From Sedimentisphaerales bacterium (GTDB lineage Bacteria; Planctomycetota; Phycisphaerae; Sedimentisphaerales; SG8-4): 9,732 nucleotides of DNA. The position numbers and the translations under genes are program-made. The stretch spans positions 1 through 9,732 of the forward strand of contig JAFGCA010000805.1 of NCBI GenBank assembly GCA_016932895.1, written 5' to 3'. Position 1 is the first letter of the stretch; the number at the start of each line of letters is the position of its first letter. A model generated the notes under the pieces. It did no database searches. It saw nothing but the letters and a program-made list of their open reading frames with translations, and had not been told where the DNA came from. Of the stretch, positions 1 to 6,245 are shown in pieces.

Positions 1-117
1 CTGCATGGCGGTGAGAATCCACCGCTGGCTCTCCTCCACGGCCTCGCATGCCGCGGAATCCCAGAACAGGTCGTACGTAGCGGCCCTATCGAACATGACA
101 CCCAACTCGGTTTGCAT
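1..117 (-). CDS. N-terminal fragment of an unrecognised protein (runs off the window)
   Basis: An open frame reads leftward from an ATG at 117-115 for 39 codons with no stop, reaching base 1. The translation begins MQTELGVMFDRAATYDLFW and continues with an acidic, helix-like stretch ending ...RWILTAMQ. The composition looks like a real protein (aromatic and acidic residues, no low complexity), and the AT-richer region just upstream fits a divergent promoter. I see no strong Shine-Dalgarno before the first ATG. A second in-frame ATG at 96-94 (residue 8) is an alternative start. The piece is too short to assign a family, and it could also be a chance open frame in GC-rich DNA. Confidence 0.4.
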   Translation of the reverse strand, partial: MQTELGVMFDRAATYDLFWDSAACEAVEESQRWILTAMQ

Positions 118-280
118 CAGTTTCGTACTGTACGACGCGCTGCACTTGCGTATGTTAACACAAAATGGCGAAAATGTGAAATAAAACCGCCGCCGATTAA
201 CAAGCGAACCACCCGTACGTCCTATTTGTGGAACACCGTCTGATGGCAATCGAAGGACTGGAAATCACGAGTCAACCAGG
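118..280. promoter_or_regulatory. Divergent intergenic region upstream of the pseudopilin operon
   Basis: This gap separates the leftward partial gene from the rightward secretion operon. Bases 146-200 are clearly more AT-rich than the rest of the window, as expected for promoters. A weak rightward candidate is TTGCGT (146-151) with GAAAAT (170-175), 18 bases apart. A weak leftward candidate uses TAACAT, the reverse complement of 154-159. Three CGTAC-based palindromes lie in or next to the gap: CGTACG at 72-77, CGTAC-T-GTACG at 124-134 and CGTACG at 214-219. They could be operator sites, but the unit is short. The promoter boxes are poor matches to consensus and are inferred. Confidence 0.35.
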
Positions 281-284
281 ATGA
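243..284 (+). CDS. Possible 13-residue leader ORF overlapping the ATPase start
   Basis: An ATG at 243 opens a frame encoding MAIEGLEITSQPG and stops with TGA at 282-284. That stop overlaps the ATPase start codon in an ATGA arrangement (ATG 281-283). The frame can also be read from a GTG at 228. Such an overlap is typical of translational coupling, and the ATPase gene has only a weak ribosome binding site of its own. Against this, the ORF is very short, has no clear Shine-Dalgarno, and overlaps of this kind occur by chance. Confidence 0.2.
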   Translation: MAIEGLEITSQPG

Positions 285-1480
285 TCGAAAATACACGCAA
301 AAACCCCGATTCCAAGCCGCCGGCCCAAGCCCAGGATGTGGTCGATATCGTGGCTGATCTGCTCGACCGGGCCGTGGCCGCCGGCGCCAGCGACGTTCAT
401 TTCGAGCCCACCGACTCGGAATTGCAGGTAAAATTCCGCCTGGACGGCGTTTTGAACCCGTTCGAGAAGTTCCCTCGGGCGGTGGCGGACAACGTGATCG
501 CCCGGCTCAAGGTGTTGGGCGGGCTCTTGACGTACCGCAACGACATCCCGCAGGAGGGGCGCCTGGAGATTTCGAGTAACGGCTCCGGCACGATCACGGA
601 CGTGCGGCTGGCGGTTTTTCCCACGATCTACGGGCAGCGGGCGGTGGTCCGCCTCTTCTACCGCCAGCCCGAGCTGCTGGCCCTGGATCAGCTTGGATTC
701 GCCCCGGCCATTGAGTCGCGGCTGCGGGCGATTGCCACCGAGAACCAGGGCGTGCTGCTGCTGACGGGCCCGGCCGGCAGCGGCAAGAGCACGACGCTGG
801 CCGCCCTGCTGCGACACATCGTGCGCACATTCCCGGGCAAGAGCATCGTAACGCTGGAGGACCCGGTGGAAATCCGCATCGACGGCGTTACCCAGGTCCC
901 CATCACGCCGCATGGCCAGATGACCTTCCCCACGGCGCTGCGCTCGCTGCTGAGGCAGGACCCGCAGGTCCTGATGATCGGCGAGATTCGCGACGCCGAG
1001 ACGGTCCGGATCGTCATCGAGGCCGGCCTGGCGGGCCACCTGCTGATGAGTACGATGCACAGCGGCACGCCCGCCGGCGCACTGCTGCGATTGCTGGAGA
1101 TGGGTGTCGAGCCCTATCAGGTCACTTCGAGCATCGCCGCCGTCGTCAACCAAAGGCTGGTCCGAAGGCTCTGCACGCAGTGCAAGAAGGCAGCCCCGGA
1201 CGGAACGTTCGAGCCGGTCGGCTGCGACGCGTGCTTCGGCACCGGCTTTCACGGCCGGGCCCTGGTCGCCGAGATCGTCGAGCTCGACAGCGAGCTGCGC
1301 CGCGCCGTCCTGGCCAAGGCTGATCTCGACGAGTTGGAAAGCCTGCTCAGAGACAGGGGCCACGCCACCATCTTCAGCGACGGGCGGCGCCTGATCGAAG
1401 CGGGCGTCACTACCCCGAGCGAACTTCAAAAAGCCTGCGGGACGGACGCGGGCTACCGGAAACCGGACGGATTCGCGTGA
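281..1480 (+). CDS. GspE/PilB-family secretion ATPase, short form without the N1 domain
   Basis: Hexameric cytoplasmic ATPase of the type II secretion / type IV pilus superfamily, which powers pseudopilus assembly against a GspF platform. All core motifs are visible: Walker A GPAGSGKST (residues 163-171), Asp box around TLEDPVE (191-197), Walker B LMIGE (231-235), His box with H253 and H260, and a C-terminal tetracysteine zinc site (C298, C301, C315, C318). The N2-like region (about 15-140) carries ASDVHFEP and FRLDG. At 399 residues it is well short of the usual 500-570: the N1/MshEN domain, which normally contacts GspL/PilM or cyclic-di-GMP, is absent, and only 13 residues separate the two cysteine pairs. 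The zinc motif favours GspE/PilB over retraction ATPases (PilT lacks it). It is the first gene of a six-gene operon, 59 nt before the gspF-like gene. The ATG at 281 is chosen because the conserved N2 region starts soon after it. The Shine-Dalgarno is weak. Confidence 0.93.
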   Translation: MIENTRKNPDSKPPAQAQDVVDIVADLLDRAVAAGASDVHFEPTDSELQVKFRLDGVLNPFEKFPRAVADNVIARLKVLGGLLTYRNDIPQEGRLEISSNGSGTITDVRLAVFPTIYGQRAVVRLFYRQPELLALDQLGFAPAIESRLRAIATENQGVLLLTGPAGSGKSTTLAALLRHIVRTFPGKSIVTLEDPVEIRIDGVTQVPITPHGQMTFPTALRSLLRQDPQVLMIGEIRDAETVRIVIEAGLAGHLLMSTMHSGTPAGALLRLLEMGVEPYQVTSSIAAVVNQRLVRRLCTQCKKAAPDGTFEPVGCDACFGTGFHGRALVAEIVELDSELRRAVLAKADLDELESLLRDRGHATIFSDGRRLIEAGVTTPSELQKACGTDAGYRKPDGFA

Positions 1481-1539
1481 TCCATGGGCAAATGACGTCA
1501 AAAACCAAGTGACAGGACACTGGATACGGGAAATCGAGT

Positions 1540-2742
1540 ATGGCGACCTTTAGATACAATGCGTTGACGGCGGCGGGAAGGCTGATGAAGGGAACCATCG
1601 AGGCCGGTTCCGCCGAAGAGGCGACCGAGCAGCTCAAGGCAATGGAGCTCAACGTCAACTCCCTGGACAAGGCCGAGCCGGAACGACCCAAAACGGCGAT
1701 CGGACGCAACGAGTTTTTGCTGTTCAACCAGCAGCTCGCTTCCATCACCCGCGCGGGCATTCCGCTGGAAAAGGGCCTGCGCGAGCTGGCCGAAGACGTC
1801 TCTTCCCGCTCGATGCGGAAGCTCGTCGAGGACATCGCGTCGGACCTGGAGGCCGGCGTTCCCATCGAGGAGGCCTTCCAGAAACGGGAAAAGCACTTTC
1901 CTCCCCTCTACGGGCGAATTTTGAAGGCTGGTGTTACGACCGGGCGTCTCAGCGAGATGCTTACCAGCCTGAACCGGCATCTCGAATTGGCCGGACAGAC
2001 CCGGCGCATCATCTTCGAAGCCCTCAGCTACCCGGTCGTGATTCTGATTCTCGGCACGATCATCGTATCATTCGCCTTCGCGTACATCGTCCCGCAGTTT
2101 CGCGGGGTCTTGCAGGACATCGTCGGAGGCAACCTCCCGAGCGTGACCAACGCCGTGCTGGTGCTGGGTGAGAATACGGCGGCGATCTGGCTTGGTCTGG
2201 TCCTTCTGGCGGCGATCCTGATCGGAGTGTGCCTAGCGCTGTCGCGTTCGCCGGCGGGCCGTCGCAGCAAAGAAGCCATTCTCCTGCGCGTCCCCATCAT
2301 CGGCAACCTGTACCGAAACAGCGTGCTCAGTCGTATGGCCGAGGCCATGGCCGTGCTGGTCGGCGCCGGGTGCGATACCCCCGAGTGCCTGCGCCTGGGG
2401 GCGGTCGCTTCCGGTAGTGACAGACTGGCCCACGAAAGCGAAGGGCTTGCAGGTCGAATCGAACAAGGCGCGAACCTCCTCGAGGCCGGACAGAATCTCC
2501 GCCTGCTGCCCCGGCTGTTCCTCTATTCGGTCCAGCTCGGCTCCCAGAGGAATGAGCTGCAGGACAACCTGCACAGTCTCGGCGACATGTACGCCGACCA
2601 GGCGCGCGTCAGCCAGTCCCGCCTTCAGGCCGTCCTGCTGCCCGTGCTGATTATGGCCGTCGGGTGCATCCTGGCCCTGGCCATTTTGTCGCTGTTTTTG
2701 CCCATGATTCAGGTCGTGACAAGTCTGTCGGCCATGAGCTAA
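1540..2742 (+). CDS. GspF/PilC-family inner-membrane platform protein (first T2SF paralogue)
   Basis: Polytopic inner-membrane protein on which the GspE-type ATPase acts during pseudopilus assembly. At 400 residues it has the normal length and layout: a cytoplasmic N-terminal segment (1-55, starting MATFRYNAL as in many GspF proteins), T2SF repeat 1 (about 58-186) with PLYGRILKAGVTTGRL (122-137) and the conserved SYPVVILI helix entry (163-170), a second helix (about 212-235), and T2SF repeat 2 (about 262-390) ending in the third helix (365-390). Repeat 2 has drifted: the usual GE-x-tG-x-L element appears as LGSQRNEL (333-340). The start has a modest purine stretch (GGGAAA) about 10 nt upstream. 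The next gene follows after 11 nt, preceded by AGGGGA. Family assignment is secure, but whether it is GspF, PilC or a pseudopilus-specific variant cannot be told. Confidence 0.92.
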   Translation: MATFRYNALTAAGRLMKGTIEAGSAEEATEQLKAMELNVNSLDKAEPERPKTAIGRNEFLLFNQQLASITRAGIPLEKGLRELAEDVSSRSMRKLVEDIASDLEAGVPIEEAFQKREKHFPPLYGRILKAGVTTGRLSEMLTSLNRHLELAGQTRRIIFEALSYPVVILILGTIIVSFAFAYIVPQFRGVLQDIVGGNLPSVTNAVLVLGENTAAIWLGLVLLAAILIGVCLALSRSPAGRRSKEAILLRVPIIGNLYRNSVLSRMAEAMAVLVGAGCDTPECLRLGAVASGSDRLAHESEGLAGRIEQGANLLEAGQNLRLLPRLFLYSVQLGSQRNELQDNLHSLGDMYADQARVSQSRLQAVLLPVLIMAVGCILALAILSLFLPMIQVVTSLSAMS

Positions 2743-2753
2743 CAGGGGAAGAT

Positions 2754-4238
2754 ATGTTTAACTTCACAGCCATCGTGGTCGTCCTTTTCTTCATCTACGT
2801 CATCCTCGGCTATAAGAAGCCGGGGGTGGCGCTGATTACGGTGCCGTTTGTTGCCTTTGCGGTGGGATTCGCAGCGGCGACGATGCAGACGGAAGAGAAG
2901 ATTCTCTATGCCCCCCTGCTGTTCATCGTCGTGCAGATCGTCATCGCGGTATCGACCCACAAACGCGAGTCGCTGGCCTGGTGTCATCAGTTCGCCACCT
3001 GGACCCTGCTGGCCGTGGCTCTGGTGCTCCTGCTCAGCGCCGTCCTCATCGTGTGCGTCTTGCTCGAAGCCGGCCCGGTGGTGCCTTTGCTGTTTTTTGT
3101 GGGAACCGCTGTCATTGTTGGGGGGATCGTCGGCTACAACCTGACCGCCCGGCGGGTATCGGAAGCGCAGGTCTTTTCGGTCCTGGGTTCGAGCATTCGA
3201 CAAAACCTGCCGCTGCCGATGGCCCTGGATTGCGCCGCGGCCGGGCAGGCGGACGCCGTGGGCCGGCTTCTGCGCCGAATCAAGACCTGGCTCGTGAAGG
3301 GCTATCCGCTGGAAGAGGCGGTGCGGCGCGGCTATCCGCAATGCCGCCGATGGGCGTTGGCCATGCTCGCCGCCGGGCAGCGCGTCCACCAGCTCCCGGC
3401 CGCCGTCCAGGCCGTCGAGACCGAGATGCGGATGCGCACTTATGAACGCCAGCGCGTACGACCGGTCCATCCGTTCTATCCGGTCGTGGTGTTCACCGCC
3501 ATGATCTTCCTCACGGGCGGGTACGTCACTTTCGTGCTTCCTCAATTCGTCGCAGTCTGGGAGGAAATGGTCACAGGTGAGCTTCTGCCCCGCTCGACGC
3601 GGGCGCTCATCTGGATCACACAAGGGGTCAGCCGAATCCTCTCCTCCGAGATCCTGGTTCCCTTATTGATCGTCCTGTTGGTCCTGTTCTGGATCGTCAT
3701 CGGGCTGCGGCGTGTGCGGCGGGCCCGGGGGCGTCTCACGCCCTCGATTTTCTCGCGTCTGATCGATTCGCTGCGGTGGTATCTGCCCATCTTCCACTGG
3801 TTTGAGAAGAACCGCTCGACGCTGCGCGTAGTGGAGCTGCTGCGCATGTCCCTGCGAGCCGGCTGCCCCGTCAACGAAGCCATACGAGGCGCTCTCGATC
3901 TCGACGTCAATCACTGTTTCCGCAAGCGCCTCGGGCGCTGGCTGGAACGCGTCGAGCGGGGCGACGACATCGCCGCCTCGGCGCGGGCGTGCGGACTGGG
4001 CTCGGCGCTGGCCTGGGCCTTCGACAACAAGGACAGCGGCGTCGGCACACCGGCCGTGCTGGATATGCTGCAATCGTATTATCGCTCGAACTACAGTTAC
4101 CGCGTGAATCTCGCGCGGTTTATTCTCTGGCCTTGCGGAATCATTCTGCTCGGCCTGGCAGTCGGGTTTGTCGTTCACGCGAGTTTCACTCCGGGCGTGG
4201 TAGTACTGGAGATCATGACCGGGGCGATCTATCCCTGA
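2754..4238 (+). CDS. Second GspF-like (T2SF) membrane protein with an extra multi-helix N-terminal domain
   Basis: A 494-residue polytopic membrane protein. The first ~130 residues form about five hydrophobic segments (2-20, 25-43, 50-67, 82-105, 109-129) in place of the cytoplasmic N-terminus of ordinary GspF. Two diverged T2SF repeats follow: repeat 1 about 138-268 (NLPLPMALD at 151-159, LPQF at 262-265), a helix at 300-318, and repeat 2 about 352-478 (LLRMSLRAGCPVNEAI, 362-377). The ATG at 2754 is preferred because AGGGGA sits 4 nt before it. The same frame is open to an ATG at 2664, but those 30 codons lie inside the upstream gene and read as a hydrophilic shadow. Its stop overlaps the next start by one base (TGATG). 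It probably partners the first T2SF protein, perhaps as a hetero-oligomeric platform; that is inference. Confidence 0.85.
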   Translation: MFNFTAIVVVLFFIYVILGYKKPGVALITVPFVAFAVGFAAATMQTEEKILYAPLLFIVVQIVIAVSTHKRESLAWCHQFATWTLLAVALVLLLSAVLIVCVLLEAGPVVPLLFFVGTAVIVGGIVGYNLTARRVSEAQVFSVLGSSIRQNLPLPMALDCAAAGQADAVGRLLRRIKTWLVKGYPLEEAVRRGYPQCRRWALAMLAAGQRVHQLPAAVQAVETEMRMRTYERQRVRPVHPFYPVVVFTAMIFLTGGYVTFVLPQFVAVWEEMVTGELLPRSTRALIWITQGVSRILSSEILVPLLIVLLVLFWIVIGLRRVRRARGRLTPSIFSRLIDSLRWYLPIFHWFEKNRSTLRVVELLRMSLRAGCPVNEAIRGALDLDVNHCFRKRLGRWLERVERGDDIAASARACGLGSALAWAFDNKDSGVGTPAVLDMLQSYYRSNYSYRVNLARFILWPCGIILLGLAVGFVVHASFTPGVVVLEIMTGAIYP

Positions 4239-4651
4239 TGTTTGGAACGGGTGTCAACGTGTTTGAAAAAAGAGCAAGACGCACGGGTTTCATGATGACG
4301 GAGGTGATCGTCGCTACGGCCATCCTGGGCATCATCATCGTCGGGCTGACGGCCTCCATGAGCGCATTTTCCTCGTTCAATGACTACCAGTGGGCCCGGC
4401 AGCGCTGCATCGCTGCGGCCCAGGCCCAACTCGACAGCATCACGGCCACGGGCCGGCCCGTGGAGCCGCAGGAGCTGACCCGCTTGTGGGGCACCGTGGA
4501 GGTCTCGGTGAGCAGAGAGCCCGGCGCGGCGCAGTGGGAGGGGCTGGAGCTGATCCGGGTCACGGCTGCCGGCCAGGCCGGGCCGCGACCAGTCACGGTC
4601 CATCTGGCACGCTACATCCGGCCCAACGTGGCGGTTGCAAAAGGAGAGTAG
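4238..4651 (+). CDS. Type IV pilin-like minor pseudopilin, GspI/PilV-like
   Basis: A 137-residue protein with a class III (prepilin) signal: a basic leader containing RARRT, the cleavage site G17|F18, Glu at mature position +5 (E22) in GFMMTEVIVATAIL, and a continuous hydrophobic helix (about 18-41). The globular part is short (about 95 residues), as in minor pseudopilins of the GspI/PilV type. The ATG at 4238 overlaps the preceding stop by one base, implying coupled translation. A GTG at 4259 (residue 8), with a GGAACGGG stretch upstream, is an alternative start and would still include the basic leader. The product would be processed by a prepilin peptidase not encoded here and inserted at the tip of a pseudopilus. 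The pilin signal is certain; the I-type label rests on gene order and size. Confidence 0.82.
   Translation: MFGTGVNVFEKRARRTGFMMTEVIVATAILGIIIVGLTASMSAFSSFNDYQWARQRCIAAAQAQLDSITATGRPVEPQELTRLWGTVEVSVSREPGAAQWEGLELIRVTAAGQAGPRPVTVHLARYIRPNVAVAKGE
4641..4648 (+). promoter_or_regulatory. Strong ribosome binding site for the GspJ-like gene
   Basis: AAGGAGAG lies in the last codons of the upstream pseudopilin gene, 7 nt before the ATG at 4656. It decides the start: an in-frame ATG at 4635 also exists, but it lies upstream of this site and would place a non-pilin extension ahead of the MRKGFTLVE leader. Confidence 0.75.
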
Positions 4652-4655
4652 TCCC

Positions 4656-5174
4656 ATGCGAAAGGGATTCACCTTAGTCGAAGTGCTGGTCATTGTCGCG
4701 ATCACGCCGATTCTGGCCGTCGCCCTGAGCGGGATGTTCCGCGTCTTCGTACGCGACATCCCCCAGGGCGCGCGGCTTCTCCAGCAGAACACCAGCGTTC
4801 TCGACATGCTCGGGAACGTCCGCCGCGACGTGGACCGGGCCGTCGCCCTGCCCCAGCGATTCCAGGACGTGCAGACAGACGATCACAGGCTGCTCGTCGA
4901 GCTGCCCGAGGGCACGGTCAGTTATGAGCTCCGCGACGGCGAGGTCGCGCGAACCACGTTGAGCCCGAACAGTGCCGCTGCACCCGAACAGCGCCTCTGG
5001 AGCGTACCGAAGGCGGTGGTGACCTGGAAGCCGTGGAAGCAAGACCAGACGGCGTATGCGGTCGAGGTGCACACGACCGTACAGCACCGCATCCGCGGGA
5101 AGTGGCACAATAAGTTCGCCAACTCGCACGTTTTCTTCCTCCGGGGGCTCGGAAAGGACCAGGCGATCAAATGA
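4656..5174 (+). CDS. Type IV pilin-like pseudopilin, GspJ-like
   Basis: A 172-residue protein that begins MRKGFTLVEVLV, a textbook prepilin signal: short basic leader, cleavage G4|F5, Glu at mature +5 (E9), then a hydrophobic helix to about residue 26 containing a proline (TP at 17-18). The rest is a soluble domain with RRDVDRAV (55-62) and a beta-rich C-terminal half. Length and position (after an I-like and before a K-like protein) match GspJ, a minor pseudopilin of the I-J-K tip complex in type II secretion. The start is fixed by a strong ribosome site 7 nt upstream. The stop overlaps the next ATG by 4 nt (ATGA). The prepilin class is certain; J specifically is inferred from gene order and the length of the globular domain. 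Confidence 0.84.
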   Translation: MRKGFTLVEVLVIVAITPILAVALSGMFRVFVRDIPQGARLLQQNTSVLDMLGNVRRDVDRAVALPQRFQDVQTDDHRLLVELPEGTVSYELRDGEVARTTLSPNSAAAPEQRLWSVPKAVVTWKPWKQDQTAYAVEVHTTVQHRIRGKWHNKFANSHVFFLRGLGKDQAIK

Positions 5175-5539
5175 AGAGACGAATGGAAAACGGATCGGTT
5201 CTATCGCTGGTCATTGTCCTGCTCGTGCTGGTGACCATGGTCCTGATCGTGCTGACCGAGAGCTCCAACACGATGCTCTTCCAGGCGGACAAGGCCTACC
5301 TGCGCGCCGTCGAGCGCAACCTGACCGCCAGCGGCCTGGCCTGGGCCCAGCTCCACACCGCCGACGCCAACGAGCCCCTGCCGCTCGACGTCGCCTTTCT
5401 CAGCACACGCCCCGCCGGCCTGACCGTCCGCACGATCGAGACAAACGACCGCCAGGCCACAGTCCACATCGCAACTTCCTGCACAAAGGCCAGACAAACA
5501 CTCGACACATCCCAGGACTACGTCATCTCTCTGCCGTAA
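5171..5539 (+). CDS. Short GspK/PilX-like minor pseudopilin candidate
   Basis: A 122-residue protein with a basic, very short leader (MKRRMENG), a hydrophobic helix (about 9-28) and a small hydrophilic domain. The leader-helix pattern NG|SVLSLVIVLLVLVT resembles GspK and PilX, which characteristically lack the Glu at +5 found in other pseudopilins; here too the +5 position is not Glu. Gene order (I-J-K) and the ATGA overlap with the GspJ-like gene support the call. GspK normally has about 300 residues with a large inserted alpha-domain, which this protein lacks. The ending (YVISLP, then TAA) looks natural rather than frameshifted, and I find no continuation in other frames. It could alternatively be a PilX-like minor pilin or a single-pass membrane protein of other function. 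Confidence 0.6.
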   Translation: MKRRMENGSVLSLVIVLLVLVTMVLIVLTESSNTMLFQADKAYLRAVERNLTASGLAWAQLHTADANEPLPLDVAFLSTRPAGLTVRTIETNDRQATVHIATSCTKARQTLDTSQDYVISLP

Positions 5540-5668
5540 CGCCGCATCGGGCGAAATACCGCGCGATCCGTGCGGAAAATCCCTCGAATCCAGAAGAAGT
5601 GTGAGTAATCGGCCCGTTCTGCGCATAATACTCAGTGAAAGCCGGCAGTAGCGGAATCCGAGGATCGC
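5540..5668. promoter_or_regulatory. Intergenic gap with a possible promoter for the sigma factor gene
   Basis: This 129-base gap breaks the otherwise tight operon, suggesting the sigma/vWA pair has its own promoter. CATAAT at 5624-5629 is a five-of-six match to a -10 box; the matching -35 position (GTGAGT, 5601-5606, spacer 17) is poor. An imperfect hairpin, CCGCGC (5559-5564) with GTGCGG (5570-5575) and a 5-base loop, lies after the GspK-like stop, but no T-run follows, so it is a doubtful terminator. GAGGA (5660-5664) is a reasonable ribosome site for the ATG at 5669. Confidence 0.3.
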
Positions 5669-6241
5669 ATGGCAGACGAGGTCGATCGACAATCCGGGGC
5701 AGCCCTGACCGAAGGCGACGCTGAGGCATGGCGGGTCTTTCTGGCCTGGCAGATACCCAAGCTGTATGGCCTGTTTATGAATCGCTGGCCCAATCCCGCG
5801 CTCGCCGAGGAGCTGGTCCAGAAGACCGTCTACGACGCGGTCCGCGGCCGAAGCACGTTCGATCCGGCCAAGGGCGATCCCGGGCAGTGGCTGGCTGGTA
5901 TCGCCCGAAACAACGTCCGCCTGGAGATTCGCAATCGGGCGGCCGGCCCCAGCGTCAACGGCGACATCGCCCGCTATCTCGAAGAGATCGACCGCAGGCC
6001 CCTCCCGAACGAGGTCCTCGAACGACAGGAAACCGCCGGCCTGGTCAGCCAGGCCCTGGAGCAACTGCCTGAAAAAGAGAGAAACGTGTTGACATACAAA
6101 TACCTGGACGACCTGCCCGCCCGGACAATCGCAGAGCGGCTGGGGCTGACCGAAAAGGCGGTCCACAGCCTGCTCTACCGGGCGCGGATATCGCTTCGCA
6201 ACGCCTTGCAGCAAAGCGCTGCCGAGCACACGGGGGCATGA
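5669..6241 (+). CDS. ECF-type RNA polymerase sigma factor
   Basis: A 190-residue two-domain sigma factor that would redirect RNA polymerase to a small regulon. Region 2 (about 26-92) includes AEELVQKTVYDAVRG (46-60) and WLAGIARNNVRLEIRNR (74-90), the core-binding and -10-recognising helices. A linker at 93-120 leads to region 4 (about 123-178), with LEQLPEKERNVLTYKYLDDL (130-149) followed by the helix-turn-helix TIAERLGLTEKAVHSLLYRA (153-172), which contacts the -35 element. There is no region 1 or 3 and no C-terminal extension, as is typical of ECF (sigma-70 group 4) proteins. GAGGA lies 4 nt before the ATG. The next gene begins 4 nt after the stop and encodes a membrane protein, the classic position of an anti-sigma factor. 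The subgroup and target promoters cannot be told from the sequence alone. Confidence 0.93.
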   Translation: MADEVDRQSGAALTEGDAEAWRVFLAWQIPKLYGLFMNRWPNPALAEELVQKTVYDAVRGRSTFDPAKGDPGQWLAGIARNNVRLEIRNRAAGPSVNGDIARYLEEIDRRPLPNEVLERQETAGLVSQALEQLPEKERNVLTYKYLDDLPARTIAERLGLTEKAVHSLLYRARISLRNALQQSAAEHTGA

Positions 6242-6245
6242 AACC

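Noticed and set aside
272..1501. 409-codon open frame on the minus strand opposite the ATPase gene
   Set aside because: The opposite strand encodes a protein with every GspE motif in order. The antisense translation is Arg/Gln/Asp-rich with no domain, a normal by-product of GC-rich codon usage.
2229..2650. Short + strand open frames inside the first T2SF gene
   Set aside because: They are out-of-frame Arg/Ser/Pro-rich shadows within a gene with clear family identity.
2664..2753. Upstream ATG giving the second T2SF protein 30 more residues
   Set aside because: The extra residues overlap the end of the first T2SF gene, are hydrophilic and unlike a membrane N-terminus. AGGGGA just before 2754 marks a better start.
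3989..4237. Longer 5' extension of the GspI-like pseudopilin frame
   Set aside because: It would put 83 residues before a prepilin leader, which must be N-terminal and short. The ATG at 4238 also overlaps the preceding stop in the usual coupled manner.
5559..5575. Hairpin after the GspK-like gene as an intrinsic terminator
   Set aside because: The stem is six pairs with one wobble, and AAAAT rather than a T-run follows on the + strand.
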